Shown here piece after piece: positions 24,451 through 33,770 of a stretch of 55,000 nucleotides of DNA. The notes under the pieces were generated by a model that was not told the origin of the DNA, did no database searches, and worked only from the letters and a program-made list of their open reading frames with translations. The translations under genes were made by a program, and so were the position numbers. This DNA comes from Azospirillum brasilense. GTDB taxonomy: Bacteria > Pseudomonadota > Alphaproteobacteria > Azospirillales > Azospirillaceae. The stretch's first letter is position 1, and every line of letters starts with the position of its first letter. The DNA lies in NCBI RefSeq assembly GCF_001315015.1, contig NZ_CP012917.1:1-55000 (forward strand), given 5' to 3'.

Positions 24451-27435
24451 ATGACGGACCTGCCGGTGATTGGCGGGCCGGGGATTGGCGGCCCGGCAAT
24501 CGGGGGCGACCTGGATTTCCTGTCCGGCGGGGGCGAGATGGGAGAGCGGATGCGCTCCCACGACTGGGCGTCAACGGCGCTCGGCCCGCCGGAGGGTTGG
24601 CCGCAGAGCCTGCGCACCATCGTCAGCGTCGTCCTGTCCTCCCGGCAGGCGATGTTCGTGGCCTGGGGGCCGGAACTGTCCTTCCTCTACAACGACGGCT
24701 ACGTGCCGATCTTCGGGGCCAAGCATCCGGAGGCGCTCGGCCGTCCCTTCGCCGAGGTGTGGTGGGACATCTGGCCCCAGATCAAGCCGCTGGTCGACCG
24801 CACGCTGTCCGGCGAGGCGTCCTGGTACGAGGATCTGTTGATCCCGATGGAGCGCCGGGGTTTCCGCGAGGACGCCTGGTTCACCTTCTCATACACCCCG
24901 GTGCGGGGCGAGGACGGGCGCATCCCCGGCATGTTCTGCGCCGCCATCGAGACGACCTCGCAGGTGCTCGCCGCCCGGCGCACCGACTTCCATCTGAAGC
25001 TGGAGGCCCGGCTGCGTCAGCTCTCCAATCCGTTCGCCGTGGCCGCGGCGGCGGAAGAGGCTCTGGGCCGTCACCTGGGAGTCAGCCGCGTCGGTTACGG
25101 CGTGGTCGACGAAACCGCCCGCTTCTTCACGACAGAGCGGAACTGGACCGACGGCAGCGTCGACCATCAGGCCGGCACCCATGATCTGCTGAGCTTCGGG
25201 CCGGAGCTTCTGGACACGCTGCGCAGCGGCGGGACACTGACCATCCACGACGCCGCAGCGGACCCGCGCTTCGCCGCGCCGGACCGGCAGGCCGCCTTCG
25301 CCGGGATGAACATCGCCTCCGCCATCACCACCAGCCTGGTGAAGAACGGGCGGATGGTCGCCGCCCTCTACGTCCACGACCGGAAGCCCCGGCACTGGCA
25401 CCCGGACGAGGTCCGTCTGGTGGAGGAGGTGGCGGAACGCACATGGTCGGCGCTGGAGCGCGCCCAGGCGGAGGAATCGCTGCACCGCGCCAACGCCAGG
25501 CTGGCCGCGGAGGGGGAGCAGATGCGCAACCTCTTCCGGCAGTCGCCCAACTTCATGTGCGTGCTGCGCGGCCCGGACCATGTGTTCGAACTGGCCAACG
25601 ACTCCTACCGGCAACTGGTCGGCGACCGCCCCCTGATCGGCAAGCCGGTGCACGAGGCCATGCCGGAGGTCGCCGGCCAGGGCTTCTTCGAGCTGCTGGG
25701 CCGCGTGTACGACAGCGGGAAGCCCTTCGTCGGGCACGCCCTGCCGGTGCGGGTCGTCCGCCAACCCGGCGCGCCGGTGGAGGAGCGCTTCATCACCTTC
25801 ATCTACCAGCCCATCAAGGACGCCGACGGGCGGGTGACCGGGATCTTCTGCGAGGGCAGCGACGTCACCGAGGCCAAGCATGCCGAGGACGCGCTGCGCG
25901 ACCTGAACGCCACGCTGGAGCAGCGCGTCGCCGACCGCACCGCCGACCGCGACCGCATGTGGCGCCTGTCCACCGACGTGATGTTGGTGGCCCGCTTCGA
26001 CGGCACCATCAACGCCGTCAATCCGGCCTGGACCAGTCTGCTGGGCTGGACGGAGGAAGAGTTGGCGGCGCGCAACTTCTTGGACTTCGTGCATCCCGAC
26101 GATCTGGGGCGCACGCGGGCCGAGGCGGCGCGGCTGGGCACCGGGCAGACCACGCACCGCTTCGAGAACCGCTACCGCCACAAGGACGGTCATTACCTCT
26201 GGCTGTCCTGGGTCGCCGTGCCGGACGACCGCTTCATCCACGCCGTGGGCCGCGACATCACCGCCCAGAAGGAGGCCGACGCCGCCCTGCGGCAGACCGA
26301 GGAGCAGCTTCGCCAAGCCCAGAAGATGGAGGCGGTCGGCCAGTTGACCGGCGGCGTGGCGCACGACTTCAACAATCTGCTCCAGGCGCTGGAAGGCTGC
26401 CTGTTGATGATCGGGCGCCGCACCGGGGAGCCGCAGGTCCATGCCCTGCTCGACGCCGGGCAGCAGGCGGTGGGGCGCGGGGCCAAGCTGGTGCAGCAGC
26501 TCATGGCCTTCGCCCGGCGCGACAGCCTGCGCCCGGAATCCATCGGCGTGCGCGAGCGGGTGCTCGCCATGTCGGCCCTGCTGGAACGGGCGCTGCGCGC
26601 CGACATTGCGCTGGACCTCCGCCTCGGCGACGATCTCTGGCCCGTCGAGGTGGACCCGACACAGTTCGAACTGGCGGTCATCAACCTCGCCGTCAACGCG
26701 CGCGACGCCATGCCGTCCGGCGGGCGGCTGACGGTGGAGGCGGTCAACAGCGTGTTTGCACCCGGCGATCCGCGGGGAGTGGAAGGCGAGTTCCTGCACC
26801 TGTCGGTGTCGGACACCGGCTGCGGCATGCCCGCCGCGGTGACCGCCCGCGCCTTCGAGCCGTTCTTCACGACGAAGGACCTCGGCAAGGGGACGGGGTT
26901 GGGGCTGGCCCAGGTCTACGGCCTCGCCCGGCAGGCCGGCGGCACCGCCTGGATTGACAGCGCGCCGGACCATGGCACGACGGTGCATCTGCTGCTCCGC
27001 CGCTCCGGAGTGGCCCCGACGATGGAGCCCGCCCTTCCCGCCGCCATCGTGCGGCCGTCGGTTGGCGCGCGGCGCCACGGCCGCGTTCTCGTGGTGGAGG
27101 ACGATCCCATCGTCGCCATGACCGTCAGCACGGCGCTGGAGGACGCCGGGTTCGCCGTGCTGTCCGCCGCGAACGCCGAGGAGGCGCTGCCCCACCTGGC
27201 GGACGACGGGGTCGACGTGCTGCTGAGCGACGTTGTGATGCCCGGTGCGATGAGCGGCATCGACCTGGCCCGCGAAGCCCGCGAGCGGCGACCCAGCTTG
27301 CCGGTCATCCTGGCGACCGGCTACAGCGAGGACATCGCCCGCGCCACCGGCATCCCGGTGCTGGCGAAGCCCTACCGGATCGACGAACTGGTCGGGCGGA
27401 TCGACGCGATCCTGATGGGCCAAGTCGAGGACTAA
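24451..27435 (+). CDS. multi-sensor hybrid histidine kinase
   Basis: A 994-residue soluble kinase with no membrane segment. In order: a PAS-like domain (about 50-180, with FVAWGPELSFLYNDGYVPIFG), a GAF domain (about 190-345), two further PAS domains (about 355-480 and 505-610), a histidine phosphotransfer helix with GQLTGGVAHDFNNLL (His about 638), an ATPase domain (VINLAVNARDAMPSGG, GTGLGLAQVYG), and a C-terminal receiver (RVLVVEDDPIVAM, phosphorylated Asp about 927). The N-terminus carries a Gly-rich repeat (GGPGIGGPAIGGD). ATG 24451 has GGAG upstream. No cognate output regulator lies nearby, so it may phosphorylate a partner elsewhere or use its own receiver. The signal is unknown. Confidence 0.93.
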   Translation: MTDLPVIGGPGIGGPAIGGDLDFLSGGGEMGERMRSHDWASTALGPPEGWPQSLRTIVSVVLSSRQAMFVAWGPELSFLYNDGYVPIFGAKHPEALGRPFAEVWWDIWPQIKPLVDRTLSGEASWYEDLLIPMERRGFREDAWFTFSYTPVRGEDGRIPGMFCAAIETTSQVLAARRTDFHLKLEARLRQLSNPFAVAAAAEEALGRHLGVSRVGYGVVDETARFFTTERNWTDGSVDHQAGTHDLLSFGPELLDTLRSGGTLTIHDAAADPRFAAPDRQAAFAGMNIASAITTSLVKNGRMVAALYVHDRKPRHWHPDEVRLVEEVAERTWSALERAQAEESLHRANARLAAEGEQMRNLFRQSPNFMCVLRGPDHVFELANDSYRQLVGDRPLIGKPVHEAMPEVAGQGFFELLGRVYDSGKPFVGHALPVRVVRQPGAPVEERFITFIYQPIKDADGRVTGIFCEGSDVTEAKHAEDALRDLNATLEQRVADRTADRDRMWRLSTDVMLVARFDGTINAVNPAWTSLLGWTEEELAARNFLDFVHPDDLGRTRAEAARLGTGQTTHRFENRYRHKDGHYLWLSWVAVPDDRFIHAVGRDITAQKEADAALRQTEEQLRQAQKMEAVGQLTGGVAHDFNNLLQALEGCLLMIGRRTGEPQVHALLDAGQQAVGRGAKLVQQLMAFARRDSLRPESIGVRERVLAMSALLERALRADIALDLRLGDDLWPVEVDPTQFELAVINLAVNARDAMPSGGRLTVEAVNSVFAPGDPRGVEGEFLHLSVSDTGCGMPAAVTARAFEPFFTTKDLGKGTGLGLAQVYGLARQAGGTAWIDSAPDHGTTVHLLLRRSGVAPTMEPALPAAIVRPSVGARRHGRVLVVEDDPIVAMTVSTALEDAGFAVLSAANAEEALPHLADDGVDVLLSDVVMPGAMSGIDLAREARERRPSLPVILATGYSEDIARATGIPVLAKPYRIDELVGRIDAILMGQVED

Positions 27436-27449
27436 AGAAATCGGGGAAT

Positions 27450-27483
27450 AAAAAAGGCGGAGCCCCCAGGGGGACTCCGCCTT
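27450..27483 (-). terminator. Rho-independent terminator of the uracil permease gene
   Basis: AAGGCGGAG with CCCC and its complement form a stem of about 13 pairs. On the minus strand it is followed by six T, so it ends the permease transcript. It may also serve the kinase gene from the other side. Confidence 0.8.
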
Positions 27484-27504
27484 GGCCGGCCGCGATCCGG
27501 TTGC

Positions 27505-28815
27505 TCAGATGTGGTCGGAGGACAGGATGGCCTCGGCGTCGCCGCCGGTGCCGCGGCCCGGCAGGACCGCGTTCAGGACGACGCCCATCACCGCCGACAG
27601 CGCCATCGACGAGACGACGAAGCCGCCGTCGCCGAACTTCAGCGACGCCCCGCCGATGCCGATCACCAGGATGGTCGAGGAGATCAGCAGGTTGCGCTTG
27701 TCGCCCAGATCCACCTTGCCCTCGATCAGCGTGCGGATGCCCGAGGACGCGATGACGCCGAACAGCGCGATGGAAACGCCGCCCATCACCGCCGTGGGGA
27801 TGCTCGACAGGAAGGCCGACAGCTTGCCCACGAAGCCCAGGATGATGGCGAGCGTCGCCGCCCCGCCGATCACCCACACGCTGAAGACGCGGGTTACCGC
27901 CAGCACGCCGATGTTCTCGCCGTAGGTCGTCGCCGGGGGACCGCCCAGCGCGCCCGCCACCATGGTCGCCACGCCGTCGCCGAACACCGAGCGGTGCAGG
28001 CCCGGATCGGCGATGAAGTTGCGGCCGACGACGCGGCTCAGCACGATCTGCCCGCCGATGTGCTCCGCGATGGTGACCAGCGCCACCGGCGCCACCAGCA
28101 GGATCATCGCCCAGGCCGACACGCCCTCCTTCATGCCGGAGAACAGCAGATGGAAGTCGGGCATGCGCAGGAAGGGTGCCGCGGCGACCGGTCCGAAGTC
28201 GACCATGCCGAAGACCACGCCCAGGACGTAGCCGGTCAGGATGCCCAGCAGGATCGGCACCACCGTGAAGAAGCCGCGCAGCACGATCGAATAGAGGAAG
28301 ATGCTGCCCAGCGTCGCCAGCGCCAGCAGGAAGTGCGGCAGGCTGTATTCGCCGCCGCCCGCGGTGTTCTGCGCCATGCCCACGGCGACCGAGGCGAGGC
28401 CGAGGCCGATCACCACGATCACCGGCCCGACGACGATGGGCGGCAGGATGGCCAGCAGCCAGCGCACGCCGAAGGCACGGATCAGCAGGGCGACGGCCAC
28501 ATAGACCGCCCCCGCCGCGCAGGCTCCGACCAGCGCGCCGCCGGTCCCGCCGATCTGAGTGGCGGCGACGATCGGGCCGATGAAGGCAAAGGAGGAGCCC
28601 AGATAGGCGGGCAGCCGCCACTTGGTGAAGGCCAGGTAGATCAGGGTGCCCAGACCGCTGGTGACGAGCGCCACCGACGGGTCGAGACCGGTGAGGATCG
28701 GCACCAGCACGTTGGCGCCGAACATGGCGAACAGGTGCTGGAGGCTGAGCAGGAGGAAGGTGGCCGGGGGCGGACGGTCGTGGACGTCCAGCACCCGGTC
28801 GCGCGGGGCTGTCAT
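27505..28815 (-). CDS. uraA: uracil/xanthine permease, NCS2 (UraA-like)
   Basis: A 436-residue inner-membrane nucleobase-cation symporter with about 14 hydrophobic segments. Family marks are LLLSLQHLFAMFGANVLVPI at the N-terminus, GSSFAFIGPI, VTIAEHIGGQIVLSR (the Glu of the substrate site), GALGGPPATTYGENIGVLAVTRV and the IPTAVMGGVSIALFGVI segment. The pattern favours uracil over xanthine, though specificity should be treated as likely rather than certain. ATG 28815 is chosen because homology starts directly after; the ribosome site is weak (ACGGGAA). No pyrimidine enzyme genes adjoin it. It is divergent from the GGDEF gene. Confidence 0.92.
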   Translation of the reverse strand: MTAPRDRVLDVHDRPPPATFLLLSLQHLFAMFGANVLVPILTGLDPSVALVTSGLGTLIYLAFTKWRLPAYLGSSFAFIGPIVAATQIGGTGGALVGACAAGAVYVAVALLIRAFGVRWLLAILPPIVVGPVIVVIGLGLASVAVGMAQNTAGGGEYSLPHFLLALATLGSIFLYSIVLRGFFTVVPILLGILTGYVLGVVFGMVDFGPVAAAPFLRMPDFHLLFSGMKEGVSAWAMILLVAPVALVTIAEHIGGQIVLSRVVGRNFIADPGLHRSVFGDGVATMVAGALGGPPATTYGENIGVLAVTRVFSVWVIGGAATLAIILGFVGKLSAFLSSIPTAVMGGVSIALFGVIASSGIRTLIEGKVDLGDKRNLLISSTILVIGIGGASLKFGDGGFVVSSMALSAVMGVVLNAVLPGRGTGGDAEAILSSDHI

Positions 28816-29051
28816 GAACTGCGGTTCCCGTATCGGTGGTTGCACGGCAAGGGTTACTCCGCGACGGCCTGCCCGGTCAAACGCCACCATGCGGAATTTT
28901 TCGGCAGATACCTTCCACGGATGCCCAACGCCACCATCGGGGGCGTGAAATCATTCACCCGTTGCCTCGCCATCGCCCTTTTGTTAGTGTGGGTTTTAAT
29001 CAAAATTTCCATTACCAGACATGAAACTGCGTTCCCGCTTGCAAGGCGGGG

Positions 29052-30101
29052 ATGATGCTTCTGTTTTTTAGAATGGCTGACCGCATGGCCGACGAACTGT
29101 TTGCTCAACTCACCGACACCCTTTCGTCGGCGAAGACCGTGGAAGACCTGACCCGGCCCTTGCTGTCGCTTCTGGAACTGGTGACGGAACTGGAAGCCAC
29201 CTACCTCACCCGGATCGAGCTGGAACACGGCATCCAGCGCATTCTCTTCTCCTGCAACACCAAGACCCTGACCATTCCCGAAGGGCTGGCCGTTCCGTGG
29301 GAGGGCACGCTGTGCAAGCGGGCACTCGACGAGGGCAAGCTCTATACCGACGACGTGCCCGGCTGCTGGGGCGATTCCGAGGCGGCGGCGGCGCTGGGCA
29401 TCCGCACCTATGTCAGCACGCCGGTCCATCTCGACGACGGCAGCCTGTTCGGCACGCTCTGCGCCGCCAGCTCGGAGCAAAAGCCGCTAACCCCCAAAGG
29501 GGAGCAGGTGCTGCGCCTGTTCGCCTCGCTGATCGCCCTTCATGTGCAGCGCGAACAGCTTCTAAACCAGTTCCGGGACCTGAACGCGGCGCTGGAATCT
29601 TATTCCTACACCGACGCGCTGACCGGCCTGCCGAACCGGCGCGCCATCGTCGCGGAACTGCACCGGCTGTTCGCCATGGCCGAACGGGCTGGCCAGAGCG
29701 TGCTGATCGGCTTCATCGACCTGGACGGTTTCAAGGCCATCAACGACACCCACGGGCACGAGGCGGGCGACGCGTTCCTGACCAAGGTGGGACAGCGCAT
29801 CGGCGCGGGGCTGCGGGCGGGCGACACGCTGGGCCGGCTGGGCGGCGACGAATTCATCATCGTCGGCATGGGCGCCACGCCCGGCGCCGAGGGGGAGGAT
29901 GCCGCCGACGCGTTGCGCGAGCGGGTGGAGCCACTGATCCGCGGCGTCTACCGCCTGGACAGCTGCGCCTTCGACTATCCAGGTGCAAGCGTCGGGGTGG
30001 TCAGCGCCGACCCCGGCACCACGACGCCCGACGACGCGCTGCGCGCCGCCGACGCCGCCATGTATGTTCAGAAGAAGATCCGGCGGGCCGCCCGGGCCTG
30101 A
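29052..30101 (+). CDS. GAF-GGDEF diguanylate cyclase
   Basis: A 349-residue cytoplasmic enzyme making cyclic di-GMP. Residues about 15-170 form a GAF sensor (WEGTLCKRALDEG, GIRTYVSTPVHLDDGSLFGT), followed by a short coiled linker and a GGDEF domain at about 185-345. The active site GGDEF is intact near residue 264 (RLGGDEFIIV). The inhibitory RxxD is present five residues before it (RAGD), so product feedback is expected. Substrate binding residues in DALTGLPNRRA and FIDLDGFKAINDTHGHEAGD are conserved. ATG 29052 or 29055 follow GGCGGGG; a start at 29073 is possible. A small hairpin covers the ribosome site. Confidence 0.92.
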   Translation: MMLLFFRMADRMADELFAQLTDTLSSAKTVEDLTRPLLSLLELVTELEATYLTRIELEHGIQRILFSCNTKTLTIPEGLAVPWEGTLCKRALDEGKLYTDDVPGCWGDSEAAAALGIRTYVSTPVHLDDGSLFGTLCAASSEQKPLTPKGEQVLRLFASLIALHVQREQLLNQFRDLNAALESYSYTDALTGLPNRRAIVAELHRLFAMAERAGQSVLIGFIDLDGFKAINDTHGHEAGDAFLTKVGQRIGAGLRAGDTLGRLGGDEFIIVGMGATPGAEGEDAADALRERVEPLIRGVYRLDSCAFDYPGASVGVVSADPGTTTPDDALRAADAAMYVQKKIRRAARA

Positions 30102-30140
30102 AGTCCGGGCCAGACACCGCCCGCGGTGATTGTCGGCGCC

Positions 30141-30620
30141 TTACGGGCCGCCGGCCGCGCTCCACGGATCGGGAGCGGTCACTTCGTAGGGCTGGGCGAC
30201 GCCGCCCATCGACATCGCGTGGACGGAATTGCTGCTGAAGCCGCAGGCCTGCTCCGGATTCACGCTGTTGTTGGGGCGGAAGGCGTAGGGCCGCGGGGCG
30301 TCGGGCGACACGGAGGTCGCCTTGGTGCGCACGACCAGCCCGTGGCCCGACGGAACGCTCTGCTCCACCCACACCCACAGGACATCCGGATTGTCGCGGA
30401 AGCGGGCCAGCAGGGTGGATAGCGCCTCCGTGCAGGCGGCGTGGTCGAGCTGGTGGGCGCCGCGGTCGATGATCGCCGAGGCCGGTCCGGACGACGAGGC
30501 GTCCGCAGGGTTCCAGGTGAACGCCATGAGGCCGGACAGCGCGATGCCAGCGATGGAGGTTCCCCAGAGAACTCCGGAATCGAAACCGGAATCACCGTGA
30601 CGGCTGGAATGATCGCGCAT
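30141..30620 (-). CDS. exported or membrane-anchored protein of unknown function
   Basis: A 159-residue protein with one N-terminal hydrophobic segment (residues 18-36, VLWGTSIAGIALSGLMAFT) after a polar start, consistent with a signal anchor. The rest is polar, with HAACTEALSTLLARFRDNPD, VLWVWVEQSVPSGHGLVVR and a second cysteine in NPEQACGFSSN, which could form a disulphide with the first. A GAGGG ribosome site precedes ATG 30620. No family is recognised. It converges with the diguanylate cyclase gene 39 bases away. The 553-base region upstream of it holds no gene I can support. Confidence 0.65.
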   Translation of the reverse strand: MRDHSSRHGDSGFDSGVLWGTSIAGIALSGLMAFTWNPADASSSGPASAIIDRGAHQLDHAACTEALSTLLARFRDNPDVLWVWVEQSVPSGHGLVVRTKATSVSPDAPRPYAFRPNNSVNPEQACGFSSNSVHAMSMGGVAQPYEVTAPDPWSAAGGP

Positions 30621-31173
30621 CGTGGTCCCTCATACAAAACAGTCAACCGCTGCAACCGGCGTCCGCTTGTCCCCATCTGTTTGACAGGAAGGCAGGCCCG
30701 TGACCTTGATCCAGAACAAGCACCTTACGGTCTCATCCTGTTCGTTGTTTATTGTGCACCGCAACATCCGCCCGTCAACACCCACCGGAAGCATGGCAGG
30801 GCTGATTCCGCGCGCTTTCACGCCAGCGTGGCGATGACCGCGGCAATTTGCCGCTCCTCCGTGCCGGAGCACCGTAACGACCGGTGGATGCGCCTCCGGC
30901 CGGCAGGCTTCCAGACAACGGGCCCGGCGGCGCCATGGTTCCCTACCGCCATCCAATTCGCCAATAAAGTCAGTTGGTTATAATTACGCACATTCAGAAT
31001 TACAAACGAAGCCCACCCCTCAATCCCACGTTTGACGGGTCGATTGCGGACAGGCGGACGCCATTCCCTTTCGCCCGCGCCGCCGCCGCGCGCTATGGTG
31101 CGCGCGGCGACCAGTGGACCGGCAAGAGTCCGGGGCGCCCGCAAGAAGAACACGAGAACCGGAAGGGACGAGC
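30621..31173. other. 553-base region without a supported gene
   Basis: Reading frames here have unlike codon use and no family features. The region must hold the promoter of the leftward unknown protein and that of the rightward Ldh2 gene. A TATAAT box stands at 30979-30984 in a local AT-rich patch (GTTGGTTATAATTACG), but its -35 partner is weak. Nothing else recognised. Confidence 0.5.
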
Positions 31174-32241
31174 ATGAGTGACGAGACCCCCAGCCGCCGC
31201 GCCGCCGCGGCCTTCGCCCAGACCGCGGAAACCGGAACGCCGGTGGCCTTCGCGGATCTGGTGGCGCTGCTGGAGCGCATCTTCCTGCGCCACGGCACGT
31301 CGGAGCGGGTGGCGGCGATCCTGGCGGAGAACTGCGCGTCCTGCGAGCGCGACGGCTCGACCAGCCACGGCGTGTTCCGCATCCCCGGCTATGTCGGCTC
31401 GCTGAAGAGCGGCTGGGTGGACGGTCGGGCCGAACCGACGGTGGAGGAGGCCGGTCCCGCCTTCCTGCGCGTCGACGCCGCCAACGGCTTCACCCAGCCC
31501 GCCTTCCTGGCCGCCCGCGACCGCTTTCTGGAGATGGTGCGCGACAACGGCGTTGCTGTGATGGCGATCCGCAACTCCCACCATTTCAGCGCCCTGTGGC
31601 CGGACGTCGAGCCCTTCGCGCGGGAGGGGCTGGTGGCGCTCTCCTTCGTCAACAGCTTCGCCTGCGTCGTGCCGCCGGGCGGCAAGGCCGCCGTCTACGG
31701 CACCAACCCGATGGCCTTCGCCACCCCGGTCGCCGGCGGCGACCCGATGGTGTTCGACCAGGCGGCCAGCTCCATGGCCAACGGCGACGTGCGCATCGCG
31801 GCGCGCGAGGGGCACGCCATCCCCGCCGGTTCCGGCGTGGACCGCGACGGCAAGCCGACCACCGACCCCAGGGCCGTTCTCGACGGCGGCGCCCTGCTGC
31901 CCTTCGGCGGCCACAAGGGCGGCTCCATCGCCTTCATGATCGAGGTGCTGGCGGCGGCGCTGACCGGCGGCAAATACTCGCGCGAGGTCGACTGGTCGGC
32001 CCATCCCGGCGCCGAGACGCCCTGCACCGGCCAGCTCTTCATCGTCATCGACCCGGAGCGCGGCGGGACCGGGGCCTTCGCCGACCGCGTCGCCGGCCTC
32101 ATCGGGAACGTCAGGGAAGCGGGGCAGGACCGCATGCCGGGCGAGCGCCGCTACGCCCGCCGCACCCGCACCCTGCGCGACGGCATCCCGCTGGCCCCCG
32201 CCCGGCTGGCCGAGCTGCGCGCCCTGGCCGGCGACGCCTGA
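31174..32241 (+). CDS. Ldh2-family (malate/L-lactate/ureidoglycolate-type) oxidoreductase
   Basis: A 355-residue NAD(P)-dependent dehydrogenase of the non-Rossmann Ldh2 family, which includes malate, sulfolactate, ureidoglycolate and delta-1-piperideine-2-carboxylate enzymes. Family marks are DGSTSHGVFRIPGYVGSLK (substrate His), AIRNSHHFSALWPDVEPFA, YGTNPMAFATPV, and LLPFGGHKGGSIAFMIEVLA near residue 245. The GGAAGGG ribosome site fixes ATG 31174. The next gene is an amidase after a palindromic element, and a gamma-glutamyltransferase follows on the other strand, so it may act on an amino-acid derived imino or hydroxy acid. The substrate cannot be fixed from sequence. Confidence 0.9.
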   Translation: MSDETPSRRAAAAFAQTAETGTPVAFADLVALLERIFLRHGTSERVAAILAENCASCERDGSTSHGVFRIPGYVGSLKSGWVDGRAEPTVEEAGPAFLRVDAANGFTQPAFLAARDRFLEMVRDNGVAVMAIRNSHHFSALWPDVEPFAREGLVALSFVNSFACVVPPGGKAAVYGTNPMAFATPVAGGDPMVFDQAASSMANGDVRIAAREGHAIPAGSGVDRDGKPTTDPRAVLDGGALLPFGGHKGGSIAFMIEVLAAALTGGKYSREVDWSAHPGAETPCTGQLFIVIDPERGGTGAFADRVAGLIGNVREAGQDRMPGERRYARRTRTLRDGIPLAPARLAELRALAGDA

Positions 32242-32242
32242 T

Positions 32243-32369
32243 ACCGAAGGCGTTTGATGGCCTCCATCAAACGCCTTCGGTTCAAACCCGACAGCACATG
32301 GCGCAGCCATGTGCGAAAGGGTCATACGGCCGGCCGATCATGGAACTGTACATGTGCCGGCCGTATGAC
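32243..32369. repeat. composite element of three consecutive perfect hairpins
   Basis: Hairpin 1 (32243-32281): 18-base perfect arms, three-base loop. Hairpin 2 (32294-32314): nine-base arms GCACATGGC / GCCATGTGC, loop GCA. Hairpin 3 (32321-32369): 14-base perfect arms GTCATACGGCCGGC / GCCGGCCGTATGAC, 21-base loop. They fill nearly all of the gap between the Ldh2 stop and the amidase start. The layout recalls REP/BIME-type intergenic elements; hairpin 1 may also end transcription. Confidence 0.85.
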
Positions 32370-32405
32370 GCCCCTTCCCTCCTTCCAACCCGGTCGGTTC
32401 CCGCC

Positions 32406-33746
32406 ATGACGACGCCCACCATCGCCACCCTCTCCCGCCAGCTCGACGACGGCGCCACCACCAGCCGCCAGCTCGTCGATTCCGCCCTCGCCGCCATCGC
32501 GGCCGGCGGCGAGGAGGCGCGCAAGACCTACACCGCCCTGCACGCCGAGCCGGCCCGCGCGGCGGCGGACGCCCAGGATCTGCTGCGCCGGGCCGGGCAG
32601 CACCCCTCCCCGCTGGCCGGCCTGCCGATCTCGGTCAAGGACCTGTTCGACGAGGCCGGGCACGTCACGCGGGCCGGGTCGCGGGCGCTGGAGGACGCCG
32701 TCCCGGCCAGCCGCGACGCCGACGCCGTGGCCCGGCTGCGTGCCGCCGGTGCGGTGGTGGTGGGCCGCACCAACATGACGGAGTTCGCCTTCTCCGGCGT
32801 CGGCATCAACCCGCATTACGGCACCCCCGGCAACCCCGCCGATCCCGCGCGCATTCCCGGCGGCTCGTCGTCGGGCGCCGGGGTGTCGGTGGCGGCCGGC
32901 CATGTCCCGCTGGCGCTGGGCACCGACACCGGCGGCTCGATCCGCATCCCGGCGGCGCTGTGCGGCATCGTCGGCTTCAAGCCGACCCAGCGCCGGGTGT
33001 CGCTGCGCGGCGCCCTGCCGCTGTCCTGGTCGCTCGATTCCATCGGGCCGCTCGCCCGGACGGTGGAATGCTGTGCCATCGCCGACGCCGTCCTGGCCGG
33101 CGAGGCGGAGTGGGTGCCGCCGCCGGTCGGGCTGGCCGGGCTGCGCTTCGCCGTGCCGCAGACGGTGGTCCTCGACGGCATGGAGGACGCGGTGGCCACC
33201 GCCTTCGACGCCGCCTGCCGCCGCCTGTCCGAGGCCGGGGCGCGCATTATCGAGATTCCCATGGCGGAGCTGGCGGAGATCGGCCCGGCCAACGCCAAGG
33301 GCGGCCTGCCCGCGGCGGAGGCCGCCCATTGGCACCGCGACCTGCTGGCGGAGAAGGGCGACCTCTACGACCCGCGCGTCCGCGTCCGGATCGAGCGCGG
33401 CCAGACCATGAGCGCCGTCGATTACATCGAGGTGACGCAGCGCCGCGCCGACCTGATCGCCCGCACCGACCGGACCACGGCGGACTACGACGCGCTGCTG
33501 ATGCCGACCGTGCCGCTGCTCGCCCCGCGCATCGACGCCTTCGCCGAGGACGCGGAGTTTGCGCGGCTGAACCTGCTGCTGCTGCGCAACTGCGCCCTGT
33601 TCAACTTCCTGGACCGCTGCGCCATCAGCCTGCCGATGCAGCGCGCCGGCGAGTTGCCCAGCGGCCTGATGCTGGTGGGTGCTGCGGGGGCCGACCGCCG
33701 CCTGCTGTCCATCGCCGCCGCGGTGGAGCCGGTGGTGGGCGCCTGA
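32406..33746 (+). CDS. amidase-signature family hydrolase
   Basis: A 446-residue amidase with a Ser-cisSer-Lys triad. The lysine is in LPISVKDLFDEAGHVT (about residue 78), the serines in PGGSSSGAGVSVAAG and LGTDTGGSIRIPAALCGIVG, and FKPTQRRVSLRGALPLSWSL completes the signature region. The family covers acylamide hydrolases, aryl and indole acetamide amidases and GatA-like proteins; the C-terminal part is short and no GatB/C partner is encoded nearby, so a free-standing catabolic amidase is likely. ATG 32406 is the start nearest to homology, with poor ribosome site. It follows Ldh2 after three hairpins and converges with the gamma-glutamyltransferase gene. Confidence 0.9.
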   Translation: MTTPTIATLSRQLDDGATTSRQLVDSALAAIAAGGEEARKTYTALHAEPARAAADAQDLLRRAGQHPSPLAGLPISVKDLFDEAGHVTRAGSRALEDAVPASRDADAVARLRAAGAVVVGRTNMTEFAFSGVGINPHYGTPGNPADPARIPGGSSSGAGVSVAAGHVPLALGTDTGGSIRIPAALCGIVGFKPTQRRVSLRGALPLSWSLDSIGPLARTVECCAIADAVLAGEAEWVPPPVGLAGLRFAVPQTVVLDGMEDAVATAFDAACRRLSEAGARIIEIPMAELAEIGPANAKGGLPAAEAAHWHRDLLAEKGDLYDPRVRVRIERGQTMSAVDYIEVTQRRADLIARTDRTTADYDALLMPTVPLLAPRIDAFAEDAEFARLNLLLLRNCALFNFLDRCAISLPMQRAGELPSGLMLVGAAGADRRLLSIAAAVEPVVGA

Positions 33747-33749
33747 CCC

Positions 33750-33770
33750 GAGGGGGCGACCCGCCCCCTC
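33750..33770. terminator. hairpin between convergent amidase and gamma-glutamyltransferase genes
   Basis: GAGGGGGC and GCCCCCTC form an eight-base stem with a five-base loop, overlapping the stop of the leftward gene. No T run, so termination is only suggested. Confidence 0.4.

Noticed and set aside
30621..31173. Frames within the 553-base gap as small genes
   Set aside because: Codon use is unlike neighbours, no ribosome sites fit, and products lack any recognisable pattern.
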